This document shows positions 10,287 through 18,848 of a DNA stretch of 64,000 nucleotides, piece after piece. The DNA is from Ferruginibacter sp. HRS2-29. Its GTDB lineage: Bacteria; Bacteroidota; Bacteroidia; Chitinophagales; Chitinophagaceae. The notes beneath the pieces are model-generated. The model was not told where the DNA came from and did not search any database. It saw nothing but the letters and a program-made list of their open reading frames with translations. Position 1 is the stretch's first letter. Every line of letters starts with the position of its first letter. The position numbers and the translations under genes were made by a program. The stretch is taken from assembly GCF_024343615.1 (NCBI RefSeq), contig NZ_RJUB01000003.1:1-64000 (forward strand), in the 5' to 3' direction.

Positions 10287-10420
10287 ATTTTTTTAATATG
10301 CTACAATGCATGTGCCACAAAATTTACCACTGACCGGACCATGGGGATTGCTGTGAATATATGGTAAGAAATGAAAATGCCAGGTAACTTCAAACAACTA
10401 TCAACTGCACGCCAATAACA

Positions 10421-10705
10421 TCACTCATTTTCCCTGATATCCACGTCAAATATCTCAGAGATCTTTTCCACGATAAGCTTCCTGGATTTTTTAAGATCGC
10501 CGGAAGTAACGATGAGCATCTTATCCCCTTTTGAAGTAATACCGAGGCTACCGGACTGGCATTCATCTGTAACCAGCTTTTCGATGAGCTGTTTGAAATA
10601 TTTTAAAAAAGTTTTTGGATACAGTTTATCCGGGTCGGACAGATCTGATTGAATGATCTTGCCATCTTTCAATACGATAGTGGCAACGAAAGTTCTGAAG
10701 GGCAT
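10421..10705 (-). CDS. Hypothetical protein, 94 residues
   Basis: This is a small basic/acidic mixed protein with no signal or membrane segment. It begins with a beta-strand-like stretch (FRTFVATIVLKDGKII) and contains a Lys-rich helical middle. The ATG at 10705 is chosen over the one at 10750 because a perfect TAnnTTTG box (10736-10729) lies between them; a transcript from it would start about 17 nt before 10705. The family is not recognised, and the protein lies alone between the 87-residue gene and a divergent membrane gene. Confidence 0.6.
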   Translation of the reverse strand: MPFRTFVATIVLKDGKIIQSDLSDPDKLYPKTFLKYFKQLIEKLVTDECQSGSLGITSKGDKMLIVTSGDLKKSRKLIVEKISEIFDVDIRENE

Positions 10706-10728
10706 TGCTGGTTGAAATTTTAGGGCTG

Positions 10729-10736
10729 CAAATATA
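10729..10736 (-). promoter_or_regulatory. Putative -7 box of the 94-residue protein gene
   Basis: The reverse strand reads TATATTTG, a full TAnnTTTG match. A TTTG lies upstream but at 34 bp rather than 19-21 bp, so the -33 element is unsupported. The box lies inside the longer reading frame, which argues for the shorter start at 10705. Confidence 0.4.
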
Positions 10737-10914
10737 GCCGCCAATACCATGCTGGACTTTTGATAATAGTCAAAATCTGGTCAGGTTCATCAACCGGGCT
10801 GAAGCAGGCAGCCGGTCCATCGGCATCATTTTGCACAACTCCACACCAGATCCTGTTTATTTAAACGCTCTTTCGGCCTTACAGGCCAATACATTCGTGT
10901 TGAAAATCTGTCGA

Positions 10915-11349
10915 ATGAAAATTGCCTGCAACATAATAGTCTTTCTGCTCATTTTACTTTTTGCCTACACCGGCGCCTCCAAATTGGCAGGGCACGATAA
11001 ATTTATTTACCAGCTGAGCAGGGTTCATTTCTTTGATGGATATGTGCGGCTCACCGGTTGGCTGATACCATTGGTGGAACTGATAACGGCGCTATTGCTA
11101 TGTATCCGTTTTACCCGCACCGCCGGCCTGTGGTGCAGCCTGGTACTGATGTGCAGCTTTGTAGCATATGTGGCCACCGTACTTTCGGGCACTTCACTGC
11201 CCTGCTCCTGCGGAGGGGTAATAGCAGCCATGAGCTGGCAGCAGCACCTGTATTTCAACATCCTTTTCCTGGCGCTCAATATCATTGCCCTTGCGGGCAA
11301 CACGGCATACATGTATAAGGGGAGTAAGCTGAAAACCCATATAGAGTAA
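10915..11349 (+). CDS. MauE/DoxX-like membrane redox protein
   Basis: The 144-residue protein has four predicted membrane helices (about 4-22, 44-64, 72-92, 110-132). It carries a PCSCGG motif at 96-101 just after the third helix, and a TGASKL motif after the first. This layout fits the MauE/DoxX-like family, which often passes electrons or thiol equivalents to thioredoxin-like partners at the membrane. The Met at 10915 is preferred because the helix begins right after it; an upstream in-frame Met at 10831 would add an unlikely hydrophilic stretch. The next gene, 79 bp on, encodes a small exported DUF6520-like peptide, a pairing seen repeatedly in Bacteroidota. Confidence 0.75.
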   Translation: MKIACNIIVFLLILLFAYTGASKLAGHDKFIYQLSRVHFFDGYVRLTGWLIPLVELITALLLCIRFTRTAGLWCSLVLMCSFVAYVATVLSGTSLPCSCGGVIAAMSWQQHLYFNILFLALNIIALAGNTAYMYKGSKLKTHIE

Positions 11350-11427
11350 GCATCATTTATTCATCAAACCACTTTCGCAAGAAAGACTGACCGACATCCA
11401 TTTTCTAATTTTCAAAAATTAATTATC

Positions 11428-11739
11428 ATGAAAACTTTAAAATTCCCTGCATTCCTGCTGGCATTTGTAATCGCCATCACCAGTGCATTCGCGTTCAACA
11501 CCAAACCTGCTGATACCGAAAAATTCAGCAAGACGTATTATTTCATCGGTGGCAATTCACTGGCTGACGTAAAGAACCCTTCCATGTGGATCGAAGAAGC
11601 CGAAGAATGCGGTGAAGCCGGAAACCTGCCCTGCAAAAAAGTGTTTACCAGTAATGTACGTGCCGACTTCGACACGCATATTGCAGGCTACACTTCTGTA
11701 AATGCGGCCAAACTGGACGCTAATGAAACCAGGCAATAA
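11428..11739 (+). CDS. DUF6520-like small exported protein
   Basis: This 103-residue protein has an N-terminal signal peptide (about 1-22, KFPAFLLAFVIAITSAFAF) followed by a short mature part with two Cys in ECGEAGNLPC. Length, signal and the Cys pair fit the small DUF6520 family of Bacteroidota, whose function is unknown. It directly follows the MauE-like gene in the same direction and is closed by a strong hairpin terminator at 11755. A role as thiol-containing substrate or partner of the MauE-like protein is an inference from the pairing. Confidence 0.65.
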   Translation: MKTLKFPAFLLAFVIAITSAFAFNTKPADTEKFSKTYYFIGGNSLADVKNPSMWIEEAEECGEAGNLPCKKVFTSNVRADFDTHIAGYTSVNAAKLDANETRQ

Positions 11740-11754
11740 GGAGGTGCTTAAGAG

Positions 11755-11784
11755 AAAAAGGCTACCGCACGGTAGCCTTTTTTT
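11755..11784. terminator. Bidirectional rho-independent terminator
   Basis: This is a perfect 12-bp stem (11755-11766 with 11771-11782) with a 4-nt loop GCAC, A-tract on the left and T-tract on the right. It serves both the rightward DUF6520 gene and the leftward susD gene that ends at 11799. Confidence 0.9.
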
Positions 11785-11798
11785 ATGAACGTTACCAG

Positions 11799-13154
11799 TT
11801 ATTGTTGAGGGTTTTGCGGCATCCCGCTCAATGCGATCACATCACCGGGGATCGGCCTTGCATATTTAGGGCTGTTGGGAGGCAACTCGAAAAACTGCCC
11901 GTTGATATAACGCTTTGGCGTGATCCCGGCCCCTTCCAGGTTCAACCGTCGGATATCCATCCATCGTGTAAACCGGTAGACCAGCTCTTTCCTTCTTTCC
12001 ACCAATATCTTAGCTAACGCATCGGCTGCATCGGTAGCAGTGATAGGAACATAGGTACCGGTTTTGTACCGGGTCACCAGCAGCGTATTGAGGTCGTTTA
12101 ATGCGGCATCTTTTTCTCCTGCCCGAGCAAGGCATTCGGCACGGGTGATGTACAACTCGTCGGTGGCAACGCCGCCATACAGCCCATCCGAACTGGCATA
12201 ACTTCCGCGGAAGCTGTAATATCCATCGGGCCTCAACCGGAAGAAACGTGTTTTGCGAAGATCATCCGCGTGATAGCTGGCATACAACACCGTATCGATC
12301 CGTGCCGTGGTGATCAGGATCTGCCCGTTGCTGACCAGCGACATGTAGATAGATTCGGGATTGGAATTGCTAAAAGTATAAGCCGTGCTGGCCGACACAG
12401 GAATGCTGTTGTAATTCATCAACTGGCTGCGGATGGCCAGGGCGGAATCGGCATACAATTTGGCCGCGGTATAGTTGCGCATACTAAGATAGATCCTGCT
12501 CAGCAGCCCATACGCTGCAGGCTTGCTCGGGCGGGCAGGATGCATCACAAAGACTTTCAACAAGGGGACGGATGCCTGAAGATCGCTGATGACCTGCCGG
12601 TAAGTTTCGGTAAGACTGGCCCTCACCGAACGTTCGTTGAAATCGGGCGTAAGGCGCAGCGGTATGCCCATCGTAGCATCCGATGTAGCTGCATCGTAAG
12701 GCAGGGCAAAAAGATTGGCGATACGAAAAAAGGAAGCCCCCCGCTTGAAAAGTGCCTGCCCGGCAATATCGTTCCATTCAATGACATTGTCTGGAGTTTT
12801 CGGGATATCCTGCAACGACTGTAACGCCACATTGGAGTAGTATATATTGCCATAAGGCCTGCCCCATTCGCTTTGATAAGTATTTAAAAAAATATTGACG
12901 GTACCCCAGCTATATACTCCACGTTGCGCATCGGTGAGCCACCCGTTGTAAGTGGCATCCCGTACAAAATAATTATCGGCACTGGCTTCATCAGCACCAT
13001 TGTCATATCCTGTATACACATAATAATCGAGCATGGATTGGATGCTACTGAGCGATTGTGGAGTAGATAATGATTTGTCCGGTTTTTCTTCCAGTTGTTT
13101 TTCGCAGGAGAGCAGTAGCATCCCCACGGTTATCACAAAAAAGAGCTGTTTCAT
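11799..13154 (-). CDS. SusD/RagB family nutrient-binding lipoprotein
   Basis: The 451-residue lipoprotein has signal and lipobox LLLSC with Cys17. The body has the SusD pattern: an early helical region with LDYYVYTGYDNGADEASADNY, TPR-like helices, and a C-terminal segment ERRKELVYRFTRWMDIRRL typical of the RagB/SusD fold. It is short for the family (usually 480-600). It should sit on the cell surface as a lid over the SusC-like transporter encoded 20 bp upstream in the same operon. The substrate cannot be read from sequence, since no glycoside hydrolase or peptidase is linked here. Confidence 0.9.
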   Translation of the reverse strand: MKQLFFVITVGMLLLSCEKQLEEKPDKSLSTPQSLSSIQSMLDYYVYTGYDNGADEASADNYFVRDATYNGWLTDAQRGVYSWGTVNIFLNTYQSEWGRPYGNIYYSNVALQSLQDIPKTPDNVIEWNDIAGQALFKRGASFFRIANLFALPYDAATSDATMGIPLRLTPDFNERSVRASLTETYRQVISDLQASVPLLKVFVMHPARPSKPAAYGLLSRIYLSMRNYTAAKLYADSALAIRSQLMNYNSIPVSASTAYTFSNSNPESIYMSLVSNGQILITTARIDTVLYASYHADDLRKTRFFRLRPDGYYSFRGSYASSDGLYGGVATDELYITRAECLARAGEKDAALNDLNTLLVTRYKTGTYVPITATDAADALAKILVERRKELVYRFTRWMDIRRLNLEGAGITPKRYINGQFFELPPNSPKYARPIPGDVIALSGMPQNPQQ

Positions 13155-13174
13155 CTTGTAAATTTTTTCATTGA

Positions 13175-16100
13175 TTAAAAAATTGCTTTGATTCCTACGG
13201 CGATATTAGTGGCTGCAGGATACGTGTTGTTGTATTCGGGATCTATACCAAAACTGTTGGCTTTCCAGAGTAAACCCAGGTTATTGGCATTGATGTAACA
13301 CTGTACTTTATTAAGCTGGTATTGCAGGGTGATATATTGCAGCCTGATATGATCGGCCTTTGTAGCCAGTATGCTGGAGTTGGCATAAAAGTAAGACCTG
13401 GCCTCGTCGATGGGGTAACGCATGGAAGGCACCTGCGTATACAATTCATCGCCGGGGTTTTGCCAGCGGTTGGCAAAATCCGCATGGCCCGTCCTGCTCT
13501 TGTAGAGCTGACTATAGTTGATGGAGGGCCTTTGGAAATAATGACCGAATTTCCCGGTAATGCGTACCGTTACAGACAGCCTTTTGTAAGATACAGTATT
13601 GCCCATCGACCATGTTGAAGTTGGCAAAGTAGGCCCTGAATAATGCAGCTCTTCCAGCTTCGTGCCGGTTCCCGCCAGTTCATTATAGTCCTTGCTCAGC
13701 ACTCCTCCAAGGTATCCCTGCGGATCGCCATTGAGTGGATCGAGGCCGCCCCATTGATACGTATACAGTCCATATACCGGCGACCCTTCGATGGCGCTTA
13801 CCTGTGCGCTACCGCCTACAAAGGCCGAACTGGTTTTGTCGAACAGGTAATATTTTTTCACCTTGTCTTTATTGAAGTTAATATTGAGTTGAGACGACCA
13901 GCTGACCTTCCCGGTGATATTGCGGGTTTGCAGATCGATGTCAACACCGCGGCCGGTAATCGTCGCTACATTTTTCGTGAGCCCATCAATGGGCACACTG
14001 GTGTAGTCCACCTGGGCATAACCAAAAAGGTTGGTAGCTTTTTTATGATAATATTCTACCGAGCCGCTTATTCGGTCGTTGCGGCTGGCGAAATCCACAG
14101 CAAGATTGGTCATGGCCACTCTTTCCCAACCCAGGCTTTTGTTTTCAAACTGTACGATCTGCGAAGAAGGTTGCTGCGTGAAAGGCGAAGGGGCCTGCAA
14201 ACGAAGGGTGGTTACGGCAGCCCTTGCCGGATCGGCATTTCCGCTGATACCATACGTTGTCCTTATTTTCAACCGGGGTAACCAGTTGAGTTTATAAAAA
14301 TATTCGTTGCTGATATCCCATGCCAGTCCGGCGGACCATAAGGGCGTCCAGCGGTTGTTCCTGGTGGCGCCAAATAAATTAGAAGCATCGCGGCGGGCAC
14401 TCGCTGAGATGGTATATTTCCTCCGGAAAGTATAAGCGGCGTTACTAAAAAACGATACATAATTATTTACCGTAGCGCCGAAGCTGCCACCACCGGGCAG
14501 GTATTCGCCGGCACCCGTAAGGAAATTAGGATAAGGATGTACATAATCCAGCGCGGGCATGGGGCCCAGCAGGTCGGGATTGTACCCTACCGTGAATTGG
14601 GAACCCGTGTTGTACTGCCTCGTCCGCCATTCCCCACCGGCCAGCACGTTTACTTCATGCGCCGCCCATCTGCGGGAATAATTCACCTGTCCCCTGAAAT
14701 TTTGTGTTTCCAGTGTGGCATTACTACTGCTGAAGATCCCACCCCGCGGAAGATTGTATTGAATATTGCCATCGCTATCCAACTCCGAAAACTTATTGAT
14801 ATAGTTTCGGGCTTCGTAACTGCCTTCACCGGCAAGCCTGCTTCCGGTGGTTACCTGTCGCCCATATTGATATTGTGCGCTCAGGCTTAATCCTTTCATC
14901 GGTTTGTAAGTAAGGGCCAGGTTGGCAAGAATGGCCTGCTCCTTTACTACATCCTCGATGTTATCTGCATCGGTGAGCGGATAGTAACTCCAGTCGAGCA
15001 GTTTGCCTTCACCCGCCGAGTCGGCATAACTCTGCAGGTAATCGATATTCACAGGAAGTGCGTTACCGTTATCATCTTTCAACCTCGTATATACCGGCAG
15101 GCTACCTGTATTGGTAGAAAAGCTGATGCCCCTTTTTCCCGCCGCTGACCGGCTTTGCGTATAGTCGATACTGGTGTTAAGATCGAGCCGCGAAGTGAGT
15201 TTAAAGGTTTGTGCGGTCTTGAAATTATACCGGTCGTACTTTGCCGAAAGCTGATCGGCATTGTGATCCCAGCCACCTCCTATGATCCATTGCATATTTT
15301 TGGTACCGCCACTGAGCGAGATCGCCTGCTGAAGGTTGACGCCTTTTTCGTACACATAATTCATGTACTCATCCGTAAGGTTATTGGCCGCGAGGGCATG
15401 GATACGGTTGTCGGCTTCGGCCGCAGAAATTTTTCCCTGGTCACGCAAATTCAATAACTCTATCACCGGCGATACGGCTTTCCACGGTGAGCCCGTAAGC
15501 TGTGCCTGGTAATAACCATTGTCGTACAAAAACTTTTCTACACCGATGAAATCGCCGGAGCTGATATTGCTGATGCTGCGAAGCTTTGGTTTATCGGCGA
15601 TGCTCATATTGCTGGTAAACTCTGTTCTCATCGGCTGGTTATACCGGCCCCTCTTAGTGGTGATCACTATCACGCCATTGCCTGCCCGCGTACCCCATAT
15701 AGAAGCGGCCGCGGCATCTTTTAGCACGGTGATACTTTCCACATCATTCGGATTGATATTATTGAGATCGCCTTCGTACGGAAAATCGTCGAGCACGATG
15801 AGCGGCGATGCCGGACCGTTGATGGTGCTTAGGCCACGGATGATGAACCGTGGCTGGCCAAGGCCTGAAGTCTGCCGGTCTACATACAGTCCATTAGTGA
15901 TAGATTCCAGCCGGCTGAGAACAGTAGTGCCTACCTGTTGATTGAGCAATTTGTTGTCGACGGTTGTGAACGAACCCGTAGCCCTTTCTTTGGCGATCTT
16001 TTGATAGCCGGTATTCACGATCACTTCCTCCAATGCTTTGGCCGCGGCTGTCATATCTATCACCAATGGCTGCGGTATAGATACATCTATAGCTATCCGC

Positions 16101-16324
16101 ATGGGTTGATAACCAGGTGCGATAATGATCAGCGTATCTGTGGCTGCTACCGGGATAGAAAAGTTTCCACCGATGGCCTGCACCTGGCTGCCTGGGTTGG
16201 TGGTAGTTTGTACAGATACGTTTCCGGACACACCGGTAACACGGCCTTTGAACAGCGTGGTTTGCGCAGCAGCGTTGCCCGCGTAGAGCAACAGTAAACT
16301 ATAAAAGACGAATATTTTTTTCAT
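13175..16324 (-). CDS. SusC/RagA family TonB-linked outer-membrane transporter
   Basis: The protein has 1049 residues from the ATG at 16324; an in-frame Met at 16375 lies within the upstream gene and is rejected. It has a signal peptide ending in NAAAQ, a short and divergent carboxypeptidase-regulatory-like domain, the EEVIVNTGYQKI motif before the plug, plug sequence FIIRGLSTINGPASPLIVLDD, and a long beta-barrel ending in an aromatic strand (NIAVGIKAIF). It imports a ligand captured by the SusD-like lipoprotein next door. The start lies 7 bp after the stop of the TlpA-like gene, so the three genes form one operon. Confidence 0.93.
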   Translation of the reverse strand: MKKIFVFYSLLLLYAGNAAAQTTLFKGRVTGVSGNVSVQTTTNPGSQVQAIGGNFSIPVAATDTLIIIAPGYQPMRIAIDVSIPQPLVIDMTAAAKALEEVIVNTGYQKIAKERATGSFTTVDNKLLNQQVGTTVLSRLESITNGLYVDRQTSGLGQPRFIIRGLSTINGPASPLIVLDDFPYEGDLNNINPNDVESITVLKDAAAASIWGTRAGNGVIVITTKRGRYNQPMRTEFTSNMSIADKPKLRSISNISSGDFIGVEKFLYDNGYYQAQLTGSPWKAVSPVIELLNLRDQGKISAAEADNRIHALAANNLTDEYMNYVYEKGVNLQQAISLSGGTKNMQWIIGGGWDHNADQLSAKYDRYNFKTAQTFKLTSRLDLNTSIDYTQSRSAAGKRGISFSTNTGSLPVYTRLKDDNGNALPVNIDYLQSYADSAGEGKLLDWSYYPLTDADNIEDVVKEQAILANLALTYKPMKGLSLSAQYQYGRQVTTGSRLAGEGSYEARNYINKFSELDSDGNIQYNLPRGGIFSSSNATLETQNFRGQVNYSRRWAAHEVNVLAGGEWRTRQYNTGSQFTVGYNPDLLGPMPALDYVHPYPNFLTGAGEYLPGGGSFGATVNNYVSFFSNAAYTFRRKYTISASARRDASNLFGATRNNRWTPLWSAGLAWDISNEYFYKLNWLPRLKIRTTYGISGNADPARAAVTTLRLQAPSPFTQQPSSQIVQFENKSLGWERVAMTNLAVDFASRNDRISGSVEYYHKKATNLFGYAQVDYTSVPIDGLTKNVATITGRGVDIDLQTRNITGKVSWSSQLNINFNKDKVKKYYLFDKTSSAFVGGSAQVSAIEGSPVYGLYTYQWGGLDPLNGDPQGYLGGVLSKDYNELAGTGTKLEELHYSGPTLPTSTWSMGNTVSYKRLSVTVRITGKFGHYFQRPSINYSQLYKSRTGHADFANRWQNPGDELYTQVPSMRYPIDEARSYFYANSSILATKADHIRLQYITLQYQLNKVQCYINANNLGLLWKANSFGIDPEYNNTYPAATNIAVGIKAIF

Positions 16325-16331
16325 AACAGGT

Positions 16332-17258
16332 TTAGTTTGGTAAATGGTGAATGAATAAAGTTGGCGCAGGATCATTGATGATCTCGGCGGATAGTTTCAG
16401 ATACCGGGCAATATCTTCCCTGAACAAACGAAGCATTTCCTTTTCGGTGATGGGCGGGGTGATGAGCTCGTAACAAAACTCACCGGTAATGGGTATGCCC
16501 TCCCATTTAAACCGTAGTGTTTCCGGGGCATAATTATACGCACGCATCAATAGATCCTCTACGGACTTATTGGTAAGCAGCACCCGCGTAATGCCACCTG
16601 TACTATCAGTGGATCGCTGATTGGTGCTACCAATGCCATAGATATAATTACTGAATGTTGACCGGGCAATCAGTTGCTTGCCATCGCCGCCGTTACCGTT
16701 TGTAAAAAGTGGTTCCTGCTTATTAAATTGAACCAGTTCATCTTTTTCTGAAAAACTGATACGCCCGGAACGTAAAAAGTTAGCCAGCCTTTCCGCTGTA
16801 ACCGAACTTCCCCCGGTAATGGCCATGACGTTGAAATTGCTGTCTACCCAGGCAAAGTGCGGCACAGCACTGTGCGGAAAAAGCGATTGCAATTCCGTAT
16901 TCCCCAACACCATGGGTATGGTAAGCTTTAGCTGAAGGCGGGCCAGGAGTTTGTCCAGTCTTTCTTTTGTATCCGTCAGCGAATTGACGGCTACCACCGA
17001 CAGTTGCCCGGGGAAACATTGCTTCAGCGAATCGAGCATGCTGATCTCACGGATGCAGGGCGCACAGGTAGTGGCCCACATGTCGATCAGCAATAGCCTG
17101 CTTTTAAAATCATATAACTTCGCGGTAGTTTTTTTATAATTGGTGATGTTCCTGAGCACCACATTGGGAACCTTGTCCCCTACTTTCAATCCGGGCGTTT
17201 GTCTTGCCATGCTCATATAGGGGCATAGCAGTAGCAGCAGCCATAAAAATCGTTTCAT
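16332..17258 (-). CDS. TlpA-like thioredoxin-fold protein with extra C-terminal domain
   Basis: The 308-residue protein starts at the ATG at 17258, giving a clean signal peptide (MKRFLWLLLLLCPYMSMA). The thioredoxin fold spans about 22-165 with active site C65-A-P-C68 in WATTCAPC and cis-Pro P133. About 140 further residues form a second domain I do not recognise. It should act in the periplasm as a thiol-disulfide protein. It is the first gene of the TlpA-SusC-SusD operon, an arrangement common in Chitinophaga-type genomes. Its role there, oxidative folding or extracellular peptide or redox handling, is not established. Confidence 0.85.
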   Translation of the reverse strand: MKRFLWLLLLLCPYMSMARQTPGLKVGDKVPNVVLRNITNYKKTTAKLYDFKSRLLLIDMWATTCAPCIREISMLDSLKQCFPGQLSVVAVNSLTDTKERLDKLLARLQLKLTIPMVLGNTELQSLFPHSAVPHFAWVDSNFNVMAITGGSSVTAERLANFLRSGRISFSEKDELVQFNKQEPLFTNGNGGDGKQLIARSTFSNYIYGIGSTNQRSTDSTGGITRVLLTNKSVEDLLMRAYNYAPETLRFKWEGIPITGEFCYELITPPITEKEMLRLFREDIARYLKLSAEIINDPAPTLFIHHLPN

Positions 17259-17336
17259 CGCAGTAGTTTTTGTAAGTGAATAAAATTTGAACACCTCAGA
17301 AAGCCGAAGGATCTTCTATTGGTGGCTGTGCAGAAT

Positions 17337-17452
17337 GAAGAATTAATAATTAATAATTAATAATTGGGTAGGGGAAACTTCATCTTAAATAATGTTGCCT
17401 AAATAAAAGAGTTTCAACCCTTCCACCATTCTTAATTCTTAATTCTTAATTG
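17337..17452. repeat. AT-rich imperfect inverted repeat of 7-bp units
   Basis: Arms of 7-bp units face each other: AATTAAT-type on the left (17341-17365) and ATTCTTA-type on the right (17430-17451), with about 65 bp between them. The same heptamer (AATTAAG/CTTAATT) recurs between genes at 17770, 27535, 41034 and 46460, so this belongs to a dispersed intergenic family. It may end transcription of the sigma-like genes but has no standard terminator. Confidence 0.6.
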
Positions 17453-17453
17453 T

Positions 17454-17699
17454 CTAAGTGGGTTGTTTGGGTTGCCGTGCATCCAGCACATTATCCTTCG
17501 CATCCATCCATGACCTGCATTTCTGCAGCGTAGTGGTATGAAGGAATTCCCGCACTTCATCTGCCTTTGAATCCTTCGCCTGCTTTTTGTACAACGCATT
17601 TACTTCATCCACGATAATGATGGCCACAAGCGGGTGCTGCACTATGCGGCGTGCGTAGCGGTAAAGCAGATCGTGGTAATGTGGTGAGAGTTGGTTCAT
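17454..17699 (-). CDS. Mini-protein resembling sigma-70 region 2 (copy B)
   Basis: This 81-residue protein is clearly homologous to the gene upstream at 17790-18050: both share Y-x-LL-x-RYAR, an EV helix motif, and L-x-KC near residue 60. The pattern resembles region 2 of ECF sigma factors (YRYA...VxEVF...) but no region 4 follows and the frame ends. Copy B is more diverged: its expected ...EDLVQEVF helix reads IIIVDEVNALY. It may be a decoy, anti-sigma-like or RNA-polymerase-binding peptide; function is not established. It lies upstream of the TlpA-SusC-SusD operon on the same strand. Confidence 0.6.
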   Translation of the reverse strand: MNQLSPHYHDLLYRYARRIVQHPLVAIIIVDEVNALYKKQAKDSKADEVREFLHTTTLQKCRSWMDAKDNVLDARQPKQPT

Positions 17700-17789
17700 G
17701 TGTGCGTGATAAGTTACGGGTGATGGGTTGCGGGTTAATATTGTCAGCGGCCACCTTCGCTTTTACATTCTTAATTCTTAATTGACTGT

Positions 17790-18050
17790 TTAGTTTGCTT
17801 GTGGGTTGGTATGCGGTGTGGCGAGGAAAGCAAGGCTTCGTTTGTAATGGTTGCATTTGCGGAGTACGCGGCTTTTGAGCCAGATGCGCAATACGTTGGG
17901 CGGCATGAGCACATTGGTTTCGTAGTATTCTTCAAATACTTCTATCACCAGGCGTTCGGCCACGCGTTGGCTTTTGGTCATCAGCCGGGCATACCGGCAT
18001 AGTAAGGCATCGTACTGTACGGCAAGGGCCGTTACTTCTGTCATTTTCAT
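17790..18050 (-). CDS. Mini-protein resembling sigma-70 region 2 (copy A)
   Basis: In this 86-residue protein, YDALLCRYARLM, then RLVIEVFEEYYE, then LRIWLKSRVLRKCNHYKR, follow in order the helices of ECF sigma region 2 (core-binding and -10 recognition). The linker and region 4 needed for a working ECF factor are absent. The similarity is judged by eye. The second copy starts 90 bp downstream, so this is a tandem duplication. Possible meaning: a remnant of an ECF gene that once controlled the SusC/SusD locus, or a selected sigma-2-only regulator. Confidence 0.6.
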   Translation of the reverse strand: MKMTEVTALAVQYDALLCRYARLMTKSQRVAERLVIEVFEEYYETNVLMPPNVLRIWLKSRVLRKCNHYKRSLAFLATPHTNPQAN

Positions 18051-18491
18051 AAAGCGTGGTTTTATAAATTAATTGGGATGTATGGTGTAGCAGGAACACG
18101 TCCGGATGGATGGTTCGGGTACTCGGGAGTCTTTTGGAGTGGAAGCGGCATCACCGGGCGACACCTGCTTTTTATATCCTGCACAGATGTGCGGGAGCAC
18201 TACTTACCAGTTAGAAAAAAGGCAATAGCATAACACAAAGAAGGCAGGCCACGCCCAACACGTGGCCATCCTTATTGTCGTCTCTGTGCATTCAATTTAC
18301 CAGATTTCAGAACGAGACTCAAAGCGGATGCAGCGAAGTATTTCATTGCGCAGACGCAGATTGTATACAATGCAGTTGATTAAAAAAACAATTGCGTCAC
18401 AATATAATTAATATTTTGGATAACGGTATTTATGTACCGTGTAAATTTTCAAAAATAAAGTCACCTTGATTAGTCACAATTCAAGGAAACG
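18051..18491. other. Divergent intergenic region before the XRE gene
   Basis: These 441 bp lie between the leftward sigma-like gene and the rightward XRE gene. They hold a GC-rich hairpin (7-bp arms GGCCACG/CGTGGCC at 18247-18267) without a T-tract and, near the XRE start, candidate operators listed separately. No gene or RNA was recognised. From about 18370 the base composition becomes markedly AT-rich, which marks the left edge of the following module. Confidence 0.45.
18423..18477 (+). promoter_or_regulatory. Candidate autoregulatory operators of the XRE gene
   Basis: A 6-bp inverted repeat ACGGTA/TACCGT with 6-bp spacer (18423-18440) is followed by two AGTCAC direct repeats 13 bp apart (18459 and 18472), ending 15 bp before the XRE start codon. 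Small Cro/CI-type regulators usually repress from such sites. The assignment is inferred from position and symmetry. Confidence 0.4.
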
Positions 18492-18716
18492 ATGACTAAG
18501 GAAGAATTACAATTATTGAAAGTGCAATTCGGTGAAAATCTTCAAAAGATCAGGGAAAGTAAAAAATTATCTCTTTTGAAATTATCGTATAACTGTGATT
18601 TGGATGAGAGTAATATTTCGAAGATAGAGCATGGGAAGAAGAATATAACGTTGGCTACGATTGTGGAGCTGGCGCGGGGATTGGAGGTACCACCGAAGAG
18701 GTTGCTGGATTTTTGA
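18492..18716 (+). CDS. XRE-family (Cro/CI-type) transcriptional regulator
   Basis: This 74-residue protein is made almost only of a helix-turn-helix domain (about 10-70): FGENLQKIRESKKLSLLKL, then DESNISKIEHGKKNITLATI, the typical XRE recognition core. It resembles the small controllers of restriction-modification, toxin-antitoxin and ImmA-linked modules. It opens the AT-rich block 18.4-20.9 kb and has the same direction as the ImmA/IrrE gene 750 bp downstream, which is a family often teamed with XRE regulators. Confidence 0.85.
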   Translation: MTKEELQLLKVQFGENLQKIRESKKLSLLKLSYNCDLDESNISKIEHGKKNITLATIVELARGLEVPPKRLLDF

Positions 18717-18753
18717 ATGCCGTTGTTGCCGTTATCTCCGCTACGATAAGGGC

Positions 18754-18808
18754 TCCAACCCCCAAAGGGATATAATCCTATTACCCACATGCATCAGCAT
18801 GGCAAAAT
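18754..18808 (+). repeat. Double-hairpin repeat, copy 1
   Basis: A CCC-AA-GGG hairpin is followed by an ATTACC spacer and a second hairpin (CATGC, loop ATCA, GCATG, 18788-18801). The same layout and order occur at 21056-21114 with a changed but still paired second stem. The two copies are in the same orientation and bracket the nuclease, ImmA and membrane-protein genes. Confidence 0.55.
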
Positions 18809-18848
18809 AAATAGACTAACATTACATTGCCCTGGGTATGGCTAATAC

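Noticed and set aside
12270..12824. 184-residue rightward frame inside susD
   Set aside because: Antisense shadow of the SusD-like gene; many His and Arg, no domain.
16325..16375. Longer N-terminus of the SusC-like protein
   Set aside because: It would overlap the TlpA-like gene and put 17 residues before a perfect signal peptide.
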